A stretch of DNA of 64,000 nucleotides from Cokeromyces recurvatus (taxonomy: Eukaryota; Mucoromycota; Mucoromycetes; Mucorales; Mucoraceae): assembly GCF_025118155.1 (NCBI RefSeq), contig NW_026251414.1, positions 186,001-250,000 on the forward strand. The letters run 5' to 3'. Position 1 is the stretch's first letter; every line of letters begins with the position of its first letter. A program made the position numbers and the translations under genes. Shown in pieces: positions 1 to 9,716 of this stretch. The notes under the pieces are model-generated. The model was not told where the DNA came from, searched no databases, and worked only from the letters and a program-made list of their open reading frames with translations.

Positions 1-1768
1 TAAATGAACATATAGCACGCTTATTTGCAGAATCTACTAACTCACATATAGCCACTTTATTCAAAGATTACGCAATACCAATAAACTATTCCTCTTCAAT
101 GATAATGGCTCGACAACAACAATTTACTACTACTAATAGTAAAGCTACTAATACTACTACTACTACTACTACAAGACCACTTATACATACACGTAAAGGA
201 GGCGGAAATTTTCATACCATTGGTTATAAACATAAACAACATCTTAATGTACTCATGAACACGTTACAAAATACACATCCTCATTTTGTACGTTGTATCC
301 TTCCTAACGATCGTAAGCGTTCTGGTGAAATTCAACCTCAACTTGTTTTAAATCAGTTAAGATGTAATGGTGTGCTTGAAGGTATTCGTATCTGTCGCAT
401 GGGTTACCCTAACCGTCTTTTATTTCAACAATTTCGTGAACAATACAAACTGTTAGCGCCAGACTTGATCTTACATGAACAAAATCATCGTATAGCATGT
501 CAGATGTTAATTGAATCTGTGAAAGGGAAAATCGAACCTAATCAATATCAACTTGGGCGTACTAAGGTTTTCTTTAAAGCAGGCGTATTAGGTAGACTAG
601 AGAAAGAACGAGATATACGTTTATCTGAAATTATCATTCAACTTCAGGCCGCCTGTCGTCGACTCATCTCTCAACGTAAGGCCTCACAACGTCAAAATCA
701 AGATAAATTCATCCGTATCATTCAACGCAATGCTCGAATCTACATTGATATCAAGCAATCTAAGCTATGGAAGGCATATCACCGTCGAAGGGAGCTTCAG
801 TACTCGTATGGTGAAGAAAATGCAATCCATAAAAAGATGGAAGACCTTGAGCAAGTCTTGACTGTCTCTCAGGATCAGATGAAAGAACTTTCCAAGGAGA
901 GCATGAATCAACAAAAGATAATTGAAGTTCAGGGAAAGAAATTAGAGGAACAACAGACAGAGTTAGAGAGGACTCGTTTATTGCTGGAAAAGGAAAAATC
1001 GGAATGGATGACGAAATGCAAAGATTTAGAACGAGAATTAGAAACAGTACGGAAAAGACTAGAGCAAGTAAATGAAGAACTTGACACTACGAAACAATTT
1101 AGCGAAGATCAAGCTATTATGCTTTCAAAGATGCATGAAGAAGTACAAGACGAATATGAAGAGAATGAAACCCTTATATCTCAGTTTGAAAAAATCAGTC
1201 GTGAAAATAATACTTTAAAAGAACAATTAAAGTCCTTTGAAAGTGAGAGATCAATAATTGATAATAAAATGCAATCTGATTTACATGAGCACAGCCGACT
1301 AATCCAACAATTACAGCAGAGATTAAAAGATCAAGAAACTGAACGTGAACTCTTGTGTAAAACGATTGAAATTGAAAAAAGAAAAAATGAAGAAAAGGAT
1401 CTACAAATCAATACCTTGAAAAAAGAAATATCAGAACGTGAAGATGAGATAGATACAAAAGACAAGACAAATGATCATATACAATTACAGTTTAATGATT
1501 TGGAGTCGTTACTAAAAAAGGAAATGGAAGAAAGAAAATTAGGACAAAGAAAGAATATACAGTTAGAGCAAGATATTGAAGCGCTGAAGACTATTATTCA
1601 AGATGAAGCCAAAGAGGCAAAAACAAGAGCAGAAAAGTAAAAGGAAAAAAAAAAGCTTTTATTATTATTATTTTTATTTATAACCTATCTTTTTTGTAAA
1701 TGTCTAATAGACTTGAAAATCTAATGGTGTCTCTGACGAGTAGATCTACTTTAGCCGTTGTATCATAA
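1..1768 (+). CDS. MYO2: Class II (conventional) myosin heavy chain, 5'-truncated
   Basis: The C-terminal part of an actin motor enters at the left edge; the frame is open from base 3. Visible motor motifs are HFVRCILPND, QLRCNGVLEGIRICRMGYPN and the converter QYQLGRTKVFFKAGVLG, followed by IQ-like neck segments and a heptad-rich coiled coil. QLRCNGVLEGIRI followed by a long coiled coil is typical of class II rather than class V myosins. The frame stops at 1640, but that stop overlaps a GTAAAA donor. Splicing 1637-1710 out (acceptor AATAG) keeps frame and adds 19 residues ending at 1768. Either way the tail is short for a class II myosin. It acts in contractile ring and septum formation in fungi. 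The class is certain; the 3' end is inferred. Confidence 0.85.
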
Positions 1769-1923
1769 CCTTTTATATAATACATATGTAAAATACATAT
1801 ATTAAATACATATAACAATAATATTCATATAATTTATTATGAAAAGATAGACGGTATATTTCAAATGTAGTATCTATTAAATCCCTGTAAATAAAATAGC
1901 ATTGCAATATTAGTAAGTATATT

Positions 1924-3813
1924 TTAATGATTAGCTTGATCTATTGTATTAGACGCTGAGACGACAGGGCTTGGCGATCTTGTGCTTGAAATGGAGGGAA
2001 TATCTGTGATAGTGGCTGATGAAATATCAGATACATTTTCATTTGAAGGGATATCGGGACCTAATATTTACATATACATCATTAATAAAGTTGTGTGTGT
2101 GTGTAAATAAGCCTGCTTGATAATTACCATATGTGTTTAAAAACTCATCCATATTTATCAAGTCACTTTCATGGAGTCCATCTTCTATTTTTGTTTGACC
2201 TGTGGTTTCAGACAATGATTGTGTACTAATTTTTGTAGGATCAAATCCAAGATGTTGAGCTAGAGCTTGTAAACTTAATCCTAATTCGTCAATGTCTTGA
2301 TTTAAAGCATCTGCTGAGCTTGCAATGTTAGAAATAGTATTTGTCACTTGAGTTAAAGACTTTGTGTTGTTTGTATTAGAGGTCGTATTCAGAGGGGTTG
2401 CCATATTTGGAAATGTAACAGTCGTGGGTAAATTAGTTGAAGCTACAGGAAAGTTAGGAACAGGATGATGATGATTGGATTGAGATTGCTGTGGTTGTAA
2501 AGCTGTTAAAAATGATGCTGACGAATTGTTATTAAAAAGAGTTTCATTAGTTAATTGATTAAGTAAGTCGGGATTAGTTTGTGCTAATGACACCAAGCTT
2601 TGAAGATTTTGTAGATGTGGTACATTAGAAATACTCGAAAAATCACTTGAGGATGACAAAGATGTATCTTTTATAGATCATAACAAATGTTAATTAAATA
2701 TGAATACGATTTAAGAATTTAAATAACACATTACCATGTTTGGATTGATCATTCAAAGCAATCGCATCTTCTAAATCGGATGAAGGTGTAGTTGTAGCAG
2801 AATTTTTCAAGTGAGCAGGTAAAGTTGTGCTTAATCCTATTAAATCGTTATTTTCATTAACATAATCTTCTATATTGAAGGTTGCAGGATTTAAACTGTT
2901 TGATGAATCTTGTTGACGTGCCATCTTCTTAGGTCGTTCATTATTTTTTATATTCGTTTTATTATTCATATCATTATTACGCTGTCCATCTTCAATTTCA
3001 GCTTCATGATCATCTCCTTCAGCAGGCCCCAACAAAAATCTTCTCTTTCTTGATATTGCAGGCCTTTTTTCACCATTCGAAAATACAGATGCCAAAAATC
3101 GTAAAATTTTATCAATAGTTTCCTGATGACGAAGATGTCTTTCTCTAGCTTGTACGGTTTCTTGCCATAATGCTTGATTATCCCTTTGAATTGCTTGTAA
3201 TTGTGTTGAAATGTTCATTTGATGTTTTTTAATAGATTGAATTTCTTCCAGAATGTGTTGCAGATCAATATTAGAGATTTCTTTCTCATCTGAAGCAGGA
3301 CCCTTTTTACGAGTAACAAGTAATAAAAGGTCTGGTTGATTACGTTGAAAGTGAGGATTACTAAATTCCCAACGTTCTGATTCACTATCTGTTTCTAGCA
3401 CACCTTGTTGTAAGTGAGGTACTTTATGGAATCCATACATATTAAGCTGTCGAACAAAAGATGAAAATTTATTATGTTTAAAGAACCTTGGCAATACTTT
3501 GCGAGCAAATTCCTCTTGACGATTTACGAAAAAAGAGGCACCATCTTCTGCCCAACATATGAGATCATCCGATTCGGGATCATTGACCATACTAATTTAA
3601 AGAAACTATAAATAATGTATTCTTGTTTCTATTTAATTAAATTTACCTATAAAGTTTGTTAAGAAATGCAGGAACATTTTTTTGTAGTGGTTGTGTATTA
3701 GAAGAATTGTAACTTCTATTTGTTGTAGCAACTGTTGTTGGAGCAATAGATTTATACACCTTAGCTGGTTCTTTCTTCTCTCCATCTTTCATTGCTATAG
3801 GAGTCTTGTTCAT
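1924..3813 (-). CDS. hsf1: Heat shock transcription factor (HSF family)
   Basis: Four exons, read on the minus strand: 3813-3647, 3591-2735, 2667-2128, 2060-1924; all phases close (566 residues). The winged-helix DNA-binding domain begins across intron 1 (AFLNKLYS|MVNDPESDDLICW) and contains FFKHNKFSSFVRQLNMYGFHK, whose core is the family signature. A heptad-repeat oligomerisation region follows (LQHILEEIQSIKKHQMNIST), then an Asn/Ser/Thr-rich C-terminal activation region. The last exon was found by splicing 2127-2061 out, which avoids the stop seen in the unspliced frame. HSFs bind nGAAn arrays as trimers in the nucleus. It converges on the myosin gene, with about 155 bp between stops. The assignment to HSF is firm; which paralogue it is cannot be told. 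Confidence 0.93.
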
Positions 3814-3838
3814 TTTTATATAATTATAATTGCTTGGA

Positions 3839-4030
3839 AAAAAAAAAAAAAAAAGATAAAATTAAACTAACTTTTATTTTTTATTGGATTTTGCACAAAA
3901 GCAGCTGTCCTACATACGCCCCTATTAGGTTTTTTTTTTTTTTTAACTTGAAAACATAAATAAAGCATTATTTAGAGTTTATCTGTGTTTCAAAATAATT
4001 AGTAGTCATCTTTTGAAATGATGCTTAATA
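3839..4030. other. Upstream region of the HSF gene
   Basis: AT-rich spacer with poly(A) and poly(T) tracts between the HSF start codon and the LINE copy at 4031. No coding signal seen. It would contain the HSF promoter. Confidence 0.4.
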
Positions 4031-4958
4031 CGATTAGACATTTTTTTTTATTATTTTTATAAATTAAAATTTATAAAGCGACCTCTGGGCACACAGTATC
4101 TTTATTATATTGGATTGCCCAGGTCAGTTCAAATTATGTGAAAAAAAGTATCTAAAAACCCTCTTATGGGACAAGAGGTAAAAAGGTAAAGGAAAGGAAG
4201 AATAGAAGGTGAGAAAGAAAGGGGAATATTGCTAACAAGTTTAAAGAGACAACCAGTTGAGTCATTTCCTGCATGGATCAAGAAGTGGAGAGGGTAGTTT
4301 ATTGTGCATTAAGTAATCCATTTCCTGTAGAATGGTGCACATAACTGGCCAACAATAGAGCCAGGCAGAAACATCCTGAGAATTTCGGTGCTTATGCTGA
4401 GGGAGATGATTTAAAAGAAAGGAAAGGGGATCTGTAATTGATCGTGGCAAGAATAAACGAGTGTGCATGTGCAAGCATTCAGTGGCGTATGACCGACTAA
4501 AAGTGTACATGAGGATGATATGGGCAGGCTTTAGGTATTCCTCCGGGTAACCAACCAAGACGCCATCGAATAGTTCGACTACGCTCACTGTGTGTCATGG
4601 GTAACCAGAGTTTCGGGTCAATAATCAGATTAGGGCGGCAAGAGGAAAGCAAAACAGAATGTGTCTCGTCACGTAGTTGTTGAAAACTCTCTTCATAAAT
4701 TATTGACGATGTTTTCGAAAGGAGCGTTGGTCTAATGGAATGGAATTGGCGGTATAGAGTCTCCAGCATGGTGTTTGAATGAGTTTATACCATTGAGTGT
4801 TGAAAGCGGAGGCGTGAAGTTCGGGAAGTAATTTAGCGAGCAAGGTATCATCCGGTAAATCAATAGCACGGAAAACGAATTGGGCCTGCAGAATGGACAC
4901 CCTAACCTTCATTGATGGTTGGTTTACCATATGAAGCATCACCTTTACTGACGATCGA
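4031..4958 (-). mobile_element. 5'-truncated LINE copy 1 (ORF2 C-terminus and 3' UTR)
   Basis: Minus-strand remnant of the LINE family whose full copy lies at 57756-63282. Coding matches begin near 4955 (KVMLHMVNQPSMK..ILQAQF) and continue through WLPMTHSERSRTIRWRLGWL, CPYHP and CLHMHTRL, but in three different frames, so it is frameshifted. The 3' end reads ..GTCTAATCG in element orientation, like the other copies. The 5' junction abuts the Fanzor element's left inverted repeat at 4960. I found no convincing target duplication. Confidence 0.85.
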
Positions 4959-4959
4959 A

Positions 4960-4991
4960 GACAATTTGCTTACCTTTTTTAGACAAAATAA
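4960..4991 (+). repeat. Left terminal inverted repeat of the Fanzor-bearing transposon
   Basis: Its reverse complement is identical over 32 bases to 7902-7933. Imperfect similarity extends about 25 bases further inward. Confidence 0.8.
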
Positions 4992-5034
4992 AATTAATAT
5001 TCAGACGAATAATAGAGATTTATGCTTAGGCTTT

Positions 5035-5480
5035 TTACCTATGCTGACTGATAATTGTCAAATAATAACTTAGACGACTTTTGTGACAGTCATCTGGGAT
5101 AATTGTTTTACAAGCAGTTACAATCCTTGGTGTTAATTGATCTGTCTCTATCAAAAAATGACATTTTGTGTGAGACTTGACCTTTGACCAACATTCTTCG
5201 ATAGGGTTTAAGGTGAATAGGGCAGCATAAATAATGCTTTGTAACCGCCTTTTTTTTTTTGATACAATCTGTAACAAATTCAGAATGAAGAATCCTGCAT
5301 TTGTCCATAACAATGTAGGCTCCATGTTTTCCTTGCTTATCTAAAATATCCATATTTTGTTTGATAAATTTTAATACACGGTAGGCGAGAGAATGATTAT
5401 GGAAAATTGAAGTCTAGAATACGACATAGAACAGTACTTTTGTATGTGCTCTACTACTTTCAAACCATTTTACATATTTA
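5035..5480 (-). pseudogene. DDE_3 (IS630/Tc1-mariner superfamily) transposase remnant
   Basis: Minus-strand fragments in two frames. The first carries NMDILDKQGKHGAYIVMDK, equivalent to the second catalytic Asp block (usually IVMDNAxIH). After a shift, the second carries FTLNPIEECWSKVK, the block with the catalytic Glu (SPxLNPIEQxWSxVK). The N-terminal half, including the helix-turn-helix and first Asp, is not recognisable. It points away from the Fanzor gene and shares the same inverted repeats, so it was probably the mobilising enzyme. It is clearly dead. Confidence 0.75.
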
Positions 5481-5725
5481 GCGACCTTATAATTCGATTA
5501 TTGCTTCCAAAATGATGGGTGATATATCTTCAGGTATTGTTTCGTACCCAGTGCTGTTGTCCTCGCCAGTTTATCACATTTTATACTTACATATCATGAT
5601 GAAGTCACACATGATCGTGGAAATTTATAAACTTTCAACGAAAATGTTGTTATTCACTTCTTTACTCTTTTTTATATTTTGCCTTTTTCTTCCTAAATGA
5701 TCTTTATTTTTTATATTGGCCTTAA

Positions 5726-7803
5726 ATAAATCACTTAAAAGTAATAACTTTAAAGACATCTGTTTCCGGTATACAGTGGAGACACGAACTTATACCAAGG
5801 CTAAAAGATCTTGTATCAACCGTTAACATACTTGTTACCCATACTTTTGCATTGACAAAATTTATATTCATCAATGAGTTGGAAAGAATCGAGTTTTTTG
5901 ATCTGGAAAAACACGCTGAAAAGGACTTTTACGTTGAAGTGTTCCTAGAGCTCACCAAACAAAATCGTAAACCTTCTAAATCAACGAAAACTAAAGACTA
6001 TAGAGATTTAATACGAAAGTATAAAAACGAGTATTGTATCTTAACCAAGTATGATCCCATCGAGTTGAAATACGCGCAACAAATAGCAGCATATGAGTGC
6101 GCGAAGATCGACACAGCGTACAAAAATTCAGTCATATTACAATTTGGAAATCGTTTCCGGATGTTCATTAACCACCTTACACAACAAAAGGCCAAGATAA
6201 CCAAGAGGAAACAAGAATTAAAGAAATCCAAGAAAAGCGAGAATGATATCAAGAAAATCATTTCTGACGAAATCACAAAGCCGTTAACCCAATTGAAGCT
6301 TTCCCTTGCCTCCGGGAATACACAGAGTATGCCAGTAACCCTTTTGGACGACAAGGGCGTCAAACTTCTTAAAGAATTTTTTGGTACTTATGGGCCGCGT
6401 TGCGAGTTTATGAAAGCAAGTATATATTATGACTGTAAGACACAGCCTTTGAAGCACCTTAAAGCATATTACAAGACAGCAAAGTACTGTGAAGAATTAG
6501 GCTACAAATCATTCATGTGTTTTCCGCTCCGTCGAACGTATGTGCCATGCTATATGACGATTGATACGTTGATCGTGAACAATCATATTCTGCGTAATAC
6601 AAATAGATCTAATTTAGACAAAGGCTTCATTTGGAGCCAAATAGTCAACCACTCATCGAAGGGCATGAAGGATCAAGGTGCTTCAAAATCTTTGAAATTT
6701 CGCGGAATGATTCAGTCTGATGGTGTAGGTGTGTCGGTGTTGAAGCAAAATAAAGAGAGTACAAAGGGTGGTACGCGTGGTACCAGATTAGAAGAAGACG
6801 ACAACTTTCGATACATACATCTGTTGTCCAAAACTGAACTCGAGGAAACTACCGGAAGATGTGTCCTTATTGATCCTGGACGAAGAGATATGCTCTATTG
6901 CATGCAGGAGAATAGTGAATCTGGAAAAGACAAACACACCTACAGATACACCAGCAACCAGTGTGCGGTCGAGACGAAAAAAAGAAAATTTACGAAACTA
7001 CGCGACATAAAAAAAAACTACGTCAGTAAAGGAGCATGAAAACTATCTATCAAAATTTTCAGCATCAGCAATCAAAGTAGACAAGTTCTCTGACTATCTC
7101 AAAGCACGTTCCATAGTCGAAGATCCACTTCGAGAGTACTACTCAAACGAAAACATACCCCACAAAAATGCCAATCTGCTTCCCTTTCGCAAGTTGAAAT
7201 TATCATCTATCATAAATAAACAACAATCCGATCATCGCTTAGCACAGACTTTGAAGCAACAATTTAGAGACGATGCTATTCTCATCCTTGGGGACTAGAA
7301 TGCCGGAAATACAAAGTACCAAGAGCCAATTCGTGGGAAAGGCGTAAGAAGGATGCTCAAGAAGCATGGTTTCTCTGTTTTACTTATAGATGAACATAAA
7401 ACGTCTTCACTGTGCCCTACTTGTAAGGTCAGTAAACTGGAAACTTTCAAAAAAGTTCAAAACCCACGACCTTTTCGTCGCTCGAAATATCACAAGGTGG
7501 AATGCCACGGACTCTTACGGTAAGCTTCATTTCTTTCTTTTTTTTTAAAAAAAAAATACGTATTAATGAGGTCTTTATAGATGCCTCAATCATCAATGTT
7601 TGGAGTCCCTCCGCCTTTGGAACCGAGATCTTGCTGCGGTCTTAAACTTTCGCGATATTTTGAAGTCTCACCGAGAAGGGCTTGGCCGCCCAACTCGATT
7701 CAAGAGACAATCTTTGAAACGCCCTTTACGCAACAATCAACAAGCTTCTTCCAGAAAACTTTTCCGCCATATGCCATCCAATGAAGGCCGCGAATCTGCC
7801 TGA
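5726..7803 (+). pseudogene. Fanzor (TnpB-like RNA-guided DNA nuclease), recently inactivated
   Basis: Fanzors are eukaryotic OMEGA nucleases: RuvC-fold enzymes guided by an RNA from their own 3' end. Visible in order: a long N-terminal part (open from 5726, no convincing ATG); RuvC-I block CVLIDPGRRDMLYC (Asp codon 6872); RuvC-II block ILILGD-stop-NAG with the stop at 7296, then LLIDEHKTSSLCPTC; a zinc finger CPTC..CHGLLRCLNHQC; and RuvC-III LWNRDLAAVLNFRDIL (Asp codon 7627). A GTAAGC..TATAG intron (7520-7580) joins CHGLLR to CLNHQC in exact phase. Breaks: a one-base indel in the nine-A run at 7009-7017 and TAG where this block normally has Trp. Blocks remain well conserved, so loss looks recent. 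The C-terminal GLGRPTRFKRQ is echoed in the second Fanzor relic. Confidence 0.88.
7520..7580 (+). other. Spliceosomal intron inside the Fanzor zinc finger
   Basis: Donor GTAAGC and acceptor TTATAG, 61 nt. Removal fuses the CHGLLR half to CLNHQC in frame, which is the arrangement expected for the Fanzor/TnpB zinc finger next to RuvC-III. It shows the gene was expressed as a eukaryotic transcript. Confidence 0.8.
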
Positions 7804-7933
7804 GGGGTGGATATTGATATGATAAACCTTGATACAGGTGAGTTCTATTTTTTTTTTTCTATTCTTCTGAATACTAATTTTCTTTTGTCTGATTTCCATT
7901 CTTATTTTGTCTAAAAAAGGTAAGCAAATTGTC
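7804..7933 (+). ncRNA. Candidate Fanzor guide RNA (omega RNA) scaffold region
   Basis: Inference only. In TnpB/Fanzor systems the guide RNA overlaps the 3' end of the nuclease gene and runs to the right end of the element, with the guide just outside. Here that would be roughly 7700-7933, with guide bases from 7934. The stretch contains a duplicated TTTTGTCT motif and the right inverted repeat. No structure was computed. Confidence 0.3.
7902..7933 (-). repeat. Right terminal inverted repeat of the Fanzor-bearing transposon
   Basis: Perfect 32-base inverted match to 4960-4991. The inner continuation at about 7870-7882 also matches the left inner flank after a roughly 20-base insertion. Confidence 0.8.
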
Positions 7934-7991
7934 CAGAAAAAAACTAACATCGTCTAAATTTAAAATGTAAAAACTGTAGAAAGGATCTTCT

Positions 7992-8933
7992 CGGTCCTCA
8001 ACTAAAGTTATGTTGCACTTGGTCAACCTGCCCATAATGAAGGAATGTATTCACCTCCTGCAAGCTAAATTCTTAATTCGGTCTATCTACTCTCCGGACG
8101 ATACTCTTGTTTCCAAGTTTTTACCACATATACGCCCCTCTTCAAGCCATTCTCAATGGTATAAGCTTTCGAAAACACCTATTTGGCAACGGTATACTGC
8201 TTCCTTTGACGATAATATTTATGATCCTCGCGCTTTTGCTGGTATCTGTAAAGCATATCTGAAAGATAATCTTGGTGATCAACGAAACAGTAAGAATGCC
8301 GTTCTCTTGTCTGCCTGCCGTCCTACCCTAGGTATCGATCCTATCCTCTGGTTACCTATGTCAAATGCAGAACGCAGCCGAATAGTCCGCTGGCGTCTAG
8401 GTTGGTTACCTGGTGGTGCCCCTAAACCGTGCATATATCATCCTAATGCATTGTTCACAAGATCCCATGCTATATGGTGTCTACATATGCATCGACGATT
8501 GCAAATGCCTTTGACCGAACCCGACCCTTTGTCCTTCCTCTTAAATAAGCTACCAAATAAACAAAAACGCATGCCACCAATCTCATCAGCTTTGAACTCA
8601 TCTGTCTTTCCCGCCTGGACGATTCGTTGGCCTACTATATGCCTTATACTTTTTGAACTTGACTATCTCCATCATGGTAAACTTCCTCCAAAAACTGCCC
8701 CCCTTGGTACAAAACTTGTAAACTGGATACGTAACTCTGAATCTAGTATTTATTGATATATCTTGCTTTTCCTTTTCCCTTCTCTTTCTTTTTTACCCTT
8801 TTGCCTATCAAAAGGTTTTTTAGTACACTTTTATCCTTTCTCGAACTGACCCGGGCAATCCAATACGCCAGTATTATGTGCTCACATGGGTTGTTTAAAT
8901 TTTTGTTATAAATAAAATAATTCTTCTTAATCG
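7992..8933 (+). mobile_element. 5'-truncated LINE copy 2, with 15-bp target duplication
   Basis: Plus-strand copy of the LINE 3' end, flanked by identical 15-bp direct repeats at 7977-7991 and 8934-8948 (TAGAAAGGATCTTCT). It keeps an uninterrupted C-terminal ORF2 segment from 8010 to 8756: MLHLVNLPIMKE, then RIVRWRLGWLPGGAPKPCIY, FTRSHAIWCLHMHRRLQMP. The 3' UTR ends ..TTCTTAATCG. It was inserted 43 bp outside the right inverted repeat of the Fanzor element. Confidence 0.9.
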
Positions 8934-8948
8934 TAGAAAGGATCTTCT

Positions 8949-9227
8949 TTATTCTTATTACTGTCATCATCTTTTTTTAATGAGTTGGCTGGATGCATTT
9001 ATTTATTTTTTTATTTTATTTTTCTTATTAGTATGAAGTGATACTTTTTAAATAGTCTTCTTTATATAAAATGCGTCTACATTCTACACAATGTTCACAT
9101 GCATAATTTGGTATAACACCTTCAAGTGTAAAATTTTGTACATGGATAATTAAGAGGGAAATAATTATATTTACATGTATAGTAATTATGAACTAGGTTA
9201 GTTCAAAGAAGGGAACAAATATCTATG

Positions 9228-9265
<38 letters not shown>

Positions 9266-9716
9266 TAAAAAAGATAAAAAAGATAAAAAGATAAAAAAGA
9301 GTTAAAAGCAAAAGATTTTATTTATTGCACAATTAGTAGGAGAGGAGAATGGAATCTGTCTAGGGATATTTCTTAGGATATGGATGTGTTAATGAAACTC
9401 TTGAATTCACATTATTATTTTATAAGAAGTTTAATGCTTTTTTAAGGCGTATTTATACTGCTGATATTGTGTAAGGGAGGAAAAAAATATGATTAATACT
9501 GGGTATAATGGACAATTATTTTTTATATAGCCTTTCTCTAACGTTTAGTAATTGTATCATCATTTATGTCTTCTGACCTATTTCCCTTTTGCAATATCTC
9601 ATCCAATGTTCCCAGAAATACTATATGTGTATTTATTCTCACACTGTTCAATTTATCTCTCTCTCTCTCTCTTTCTCTCTTTATACATATACATATATTA
9701 TTTATTTGTGGATACT
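8949..9716. other. Intergenic region upstream of the F-box gene
   Basis: AT-rich spacer. It holds a poly(A) run of over 30 bases (about 9229-9262) followed by tandem GATAAAAAA units to about 9298, and a CT-rich tract at 9659-9680 just before the start codon. No gene seen. Confidence 0.6.
9229..9298 (+). repeat. Poly(A) tract with GATAAAAAA tandem units
   Basis: A long A homopolymer followed by about four units of GATAAAAA(A). Simple low-complexity DNA; its exact length in an assembly is unreliable. Confidence 0.8.

Larger units (their letters stand above)
4960..7933. mobile_element. TIR-bounded DNA transposon carrying a DDE transposase relic and a Fanzor gene
   Basis: A 32-bp perfect inverted repeat marks both ends: 4960-4991 (starts GACAATTTGCTTACC) and 7902-7933 (ends GGTAAGCAAATTGTC). 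Similarity continues inward past a small insertion on the right side (..ATTAATATTCAG.. on the left, ..CTGAATACTAAT.. on the right). Inside are a minus-strand DDE_3 transposase remnant (about 5035-5480) and a plus-strand Fanzor pseudogene (5726-7803). Fanzor genes are known to ride in several eukaryotic DNA transposon families, including mariner/Tc1 relatives. LINE copy 1 has replaced the left outer flank, so the target duplication cannot be read. Confidence 0.75.

Noticed and set aside
4031..4958. Independent small genes suggested by three overlapping minus-strand frames
   Set aside because: All three are frameshifted pieces of one LINE ORF2 C-terminus, matched by copies 2, 4 and the full copy.
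5512..5700. 62-codon plus-strand frame upstream of Fanzor
   Set aside because: Hydrophobic low-complexity peptide without homology; probably non-coding spacer between transposase and Fanzor.
7581..7784. Separate ORF starting at the ATG at 7581
   Set aside because: It is the wrong frame of the second Fanzor exon; the RuvC-III motif lies in the frame continuous with exon 1.
9552..9716. 55-codon N-terminal extension of the F-box protein
   Set aside because: It translates a CT/TA microsatellite; the F-box consensus starts directly at the ATG at 9717.
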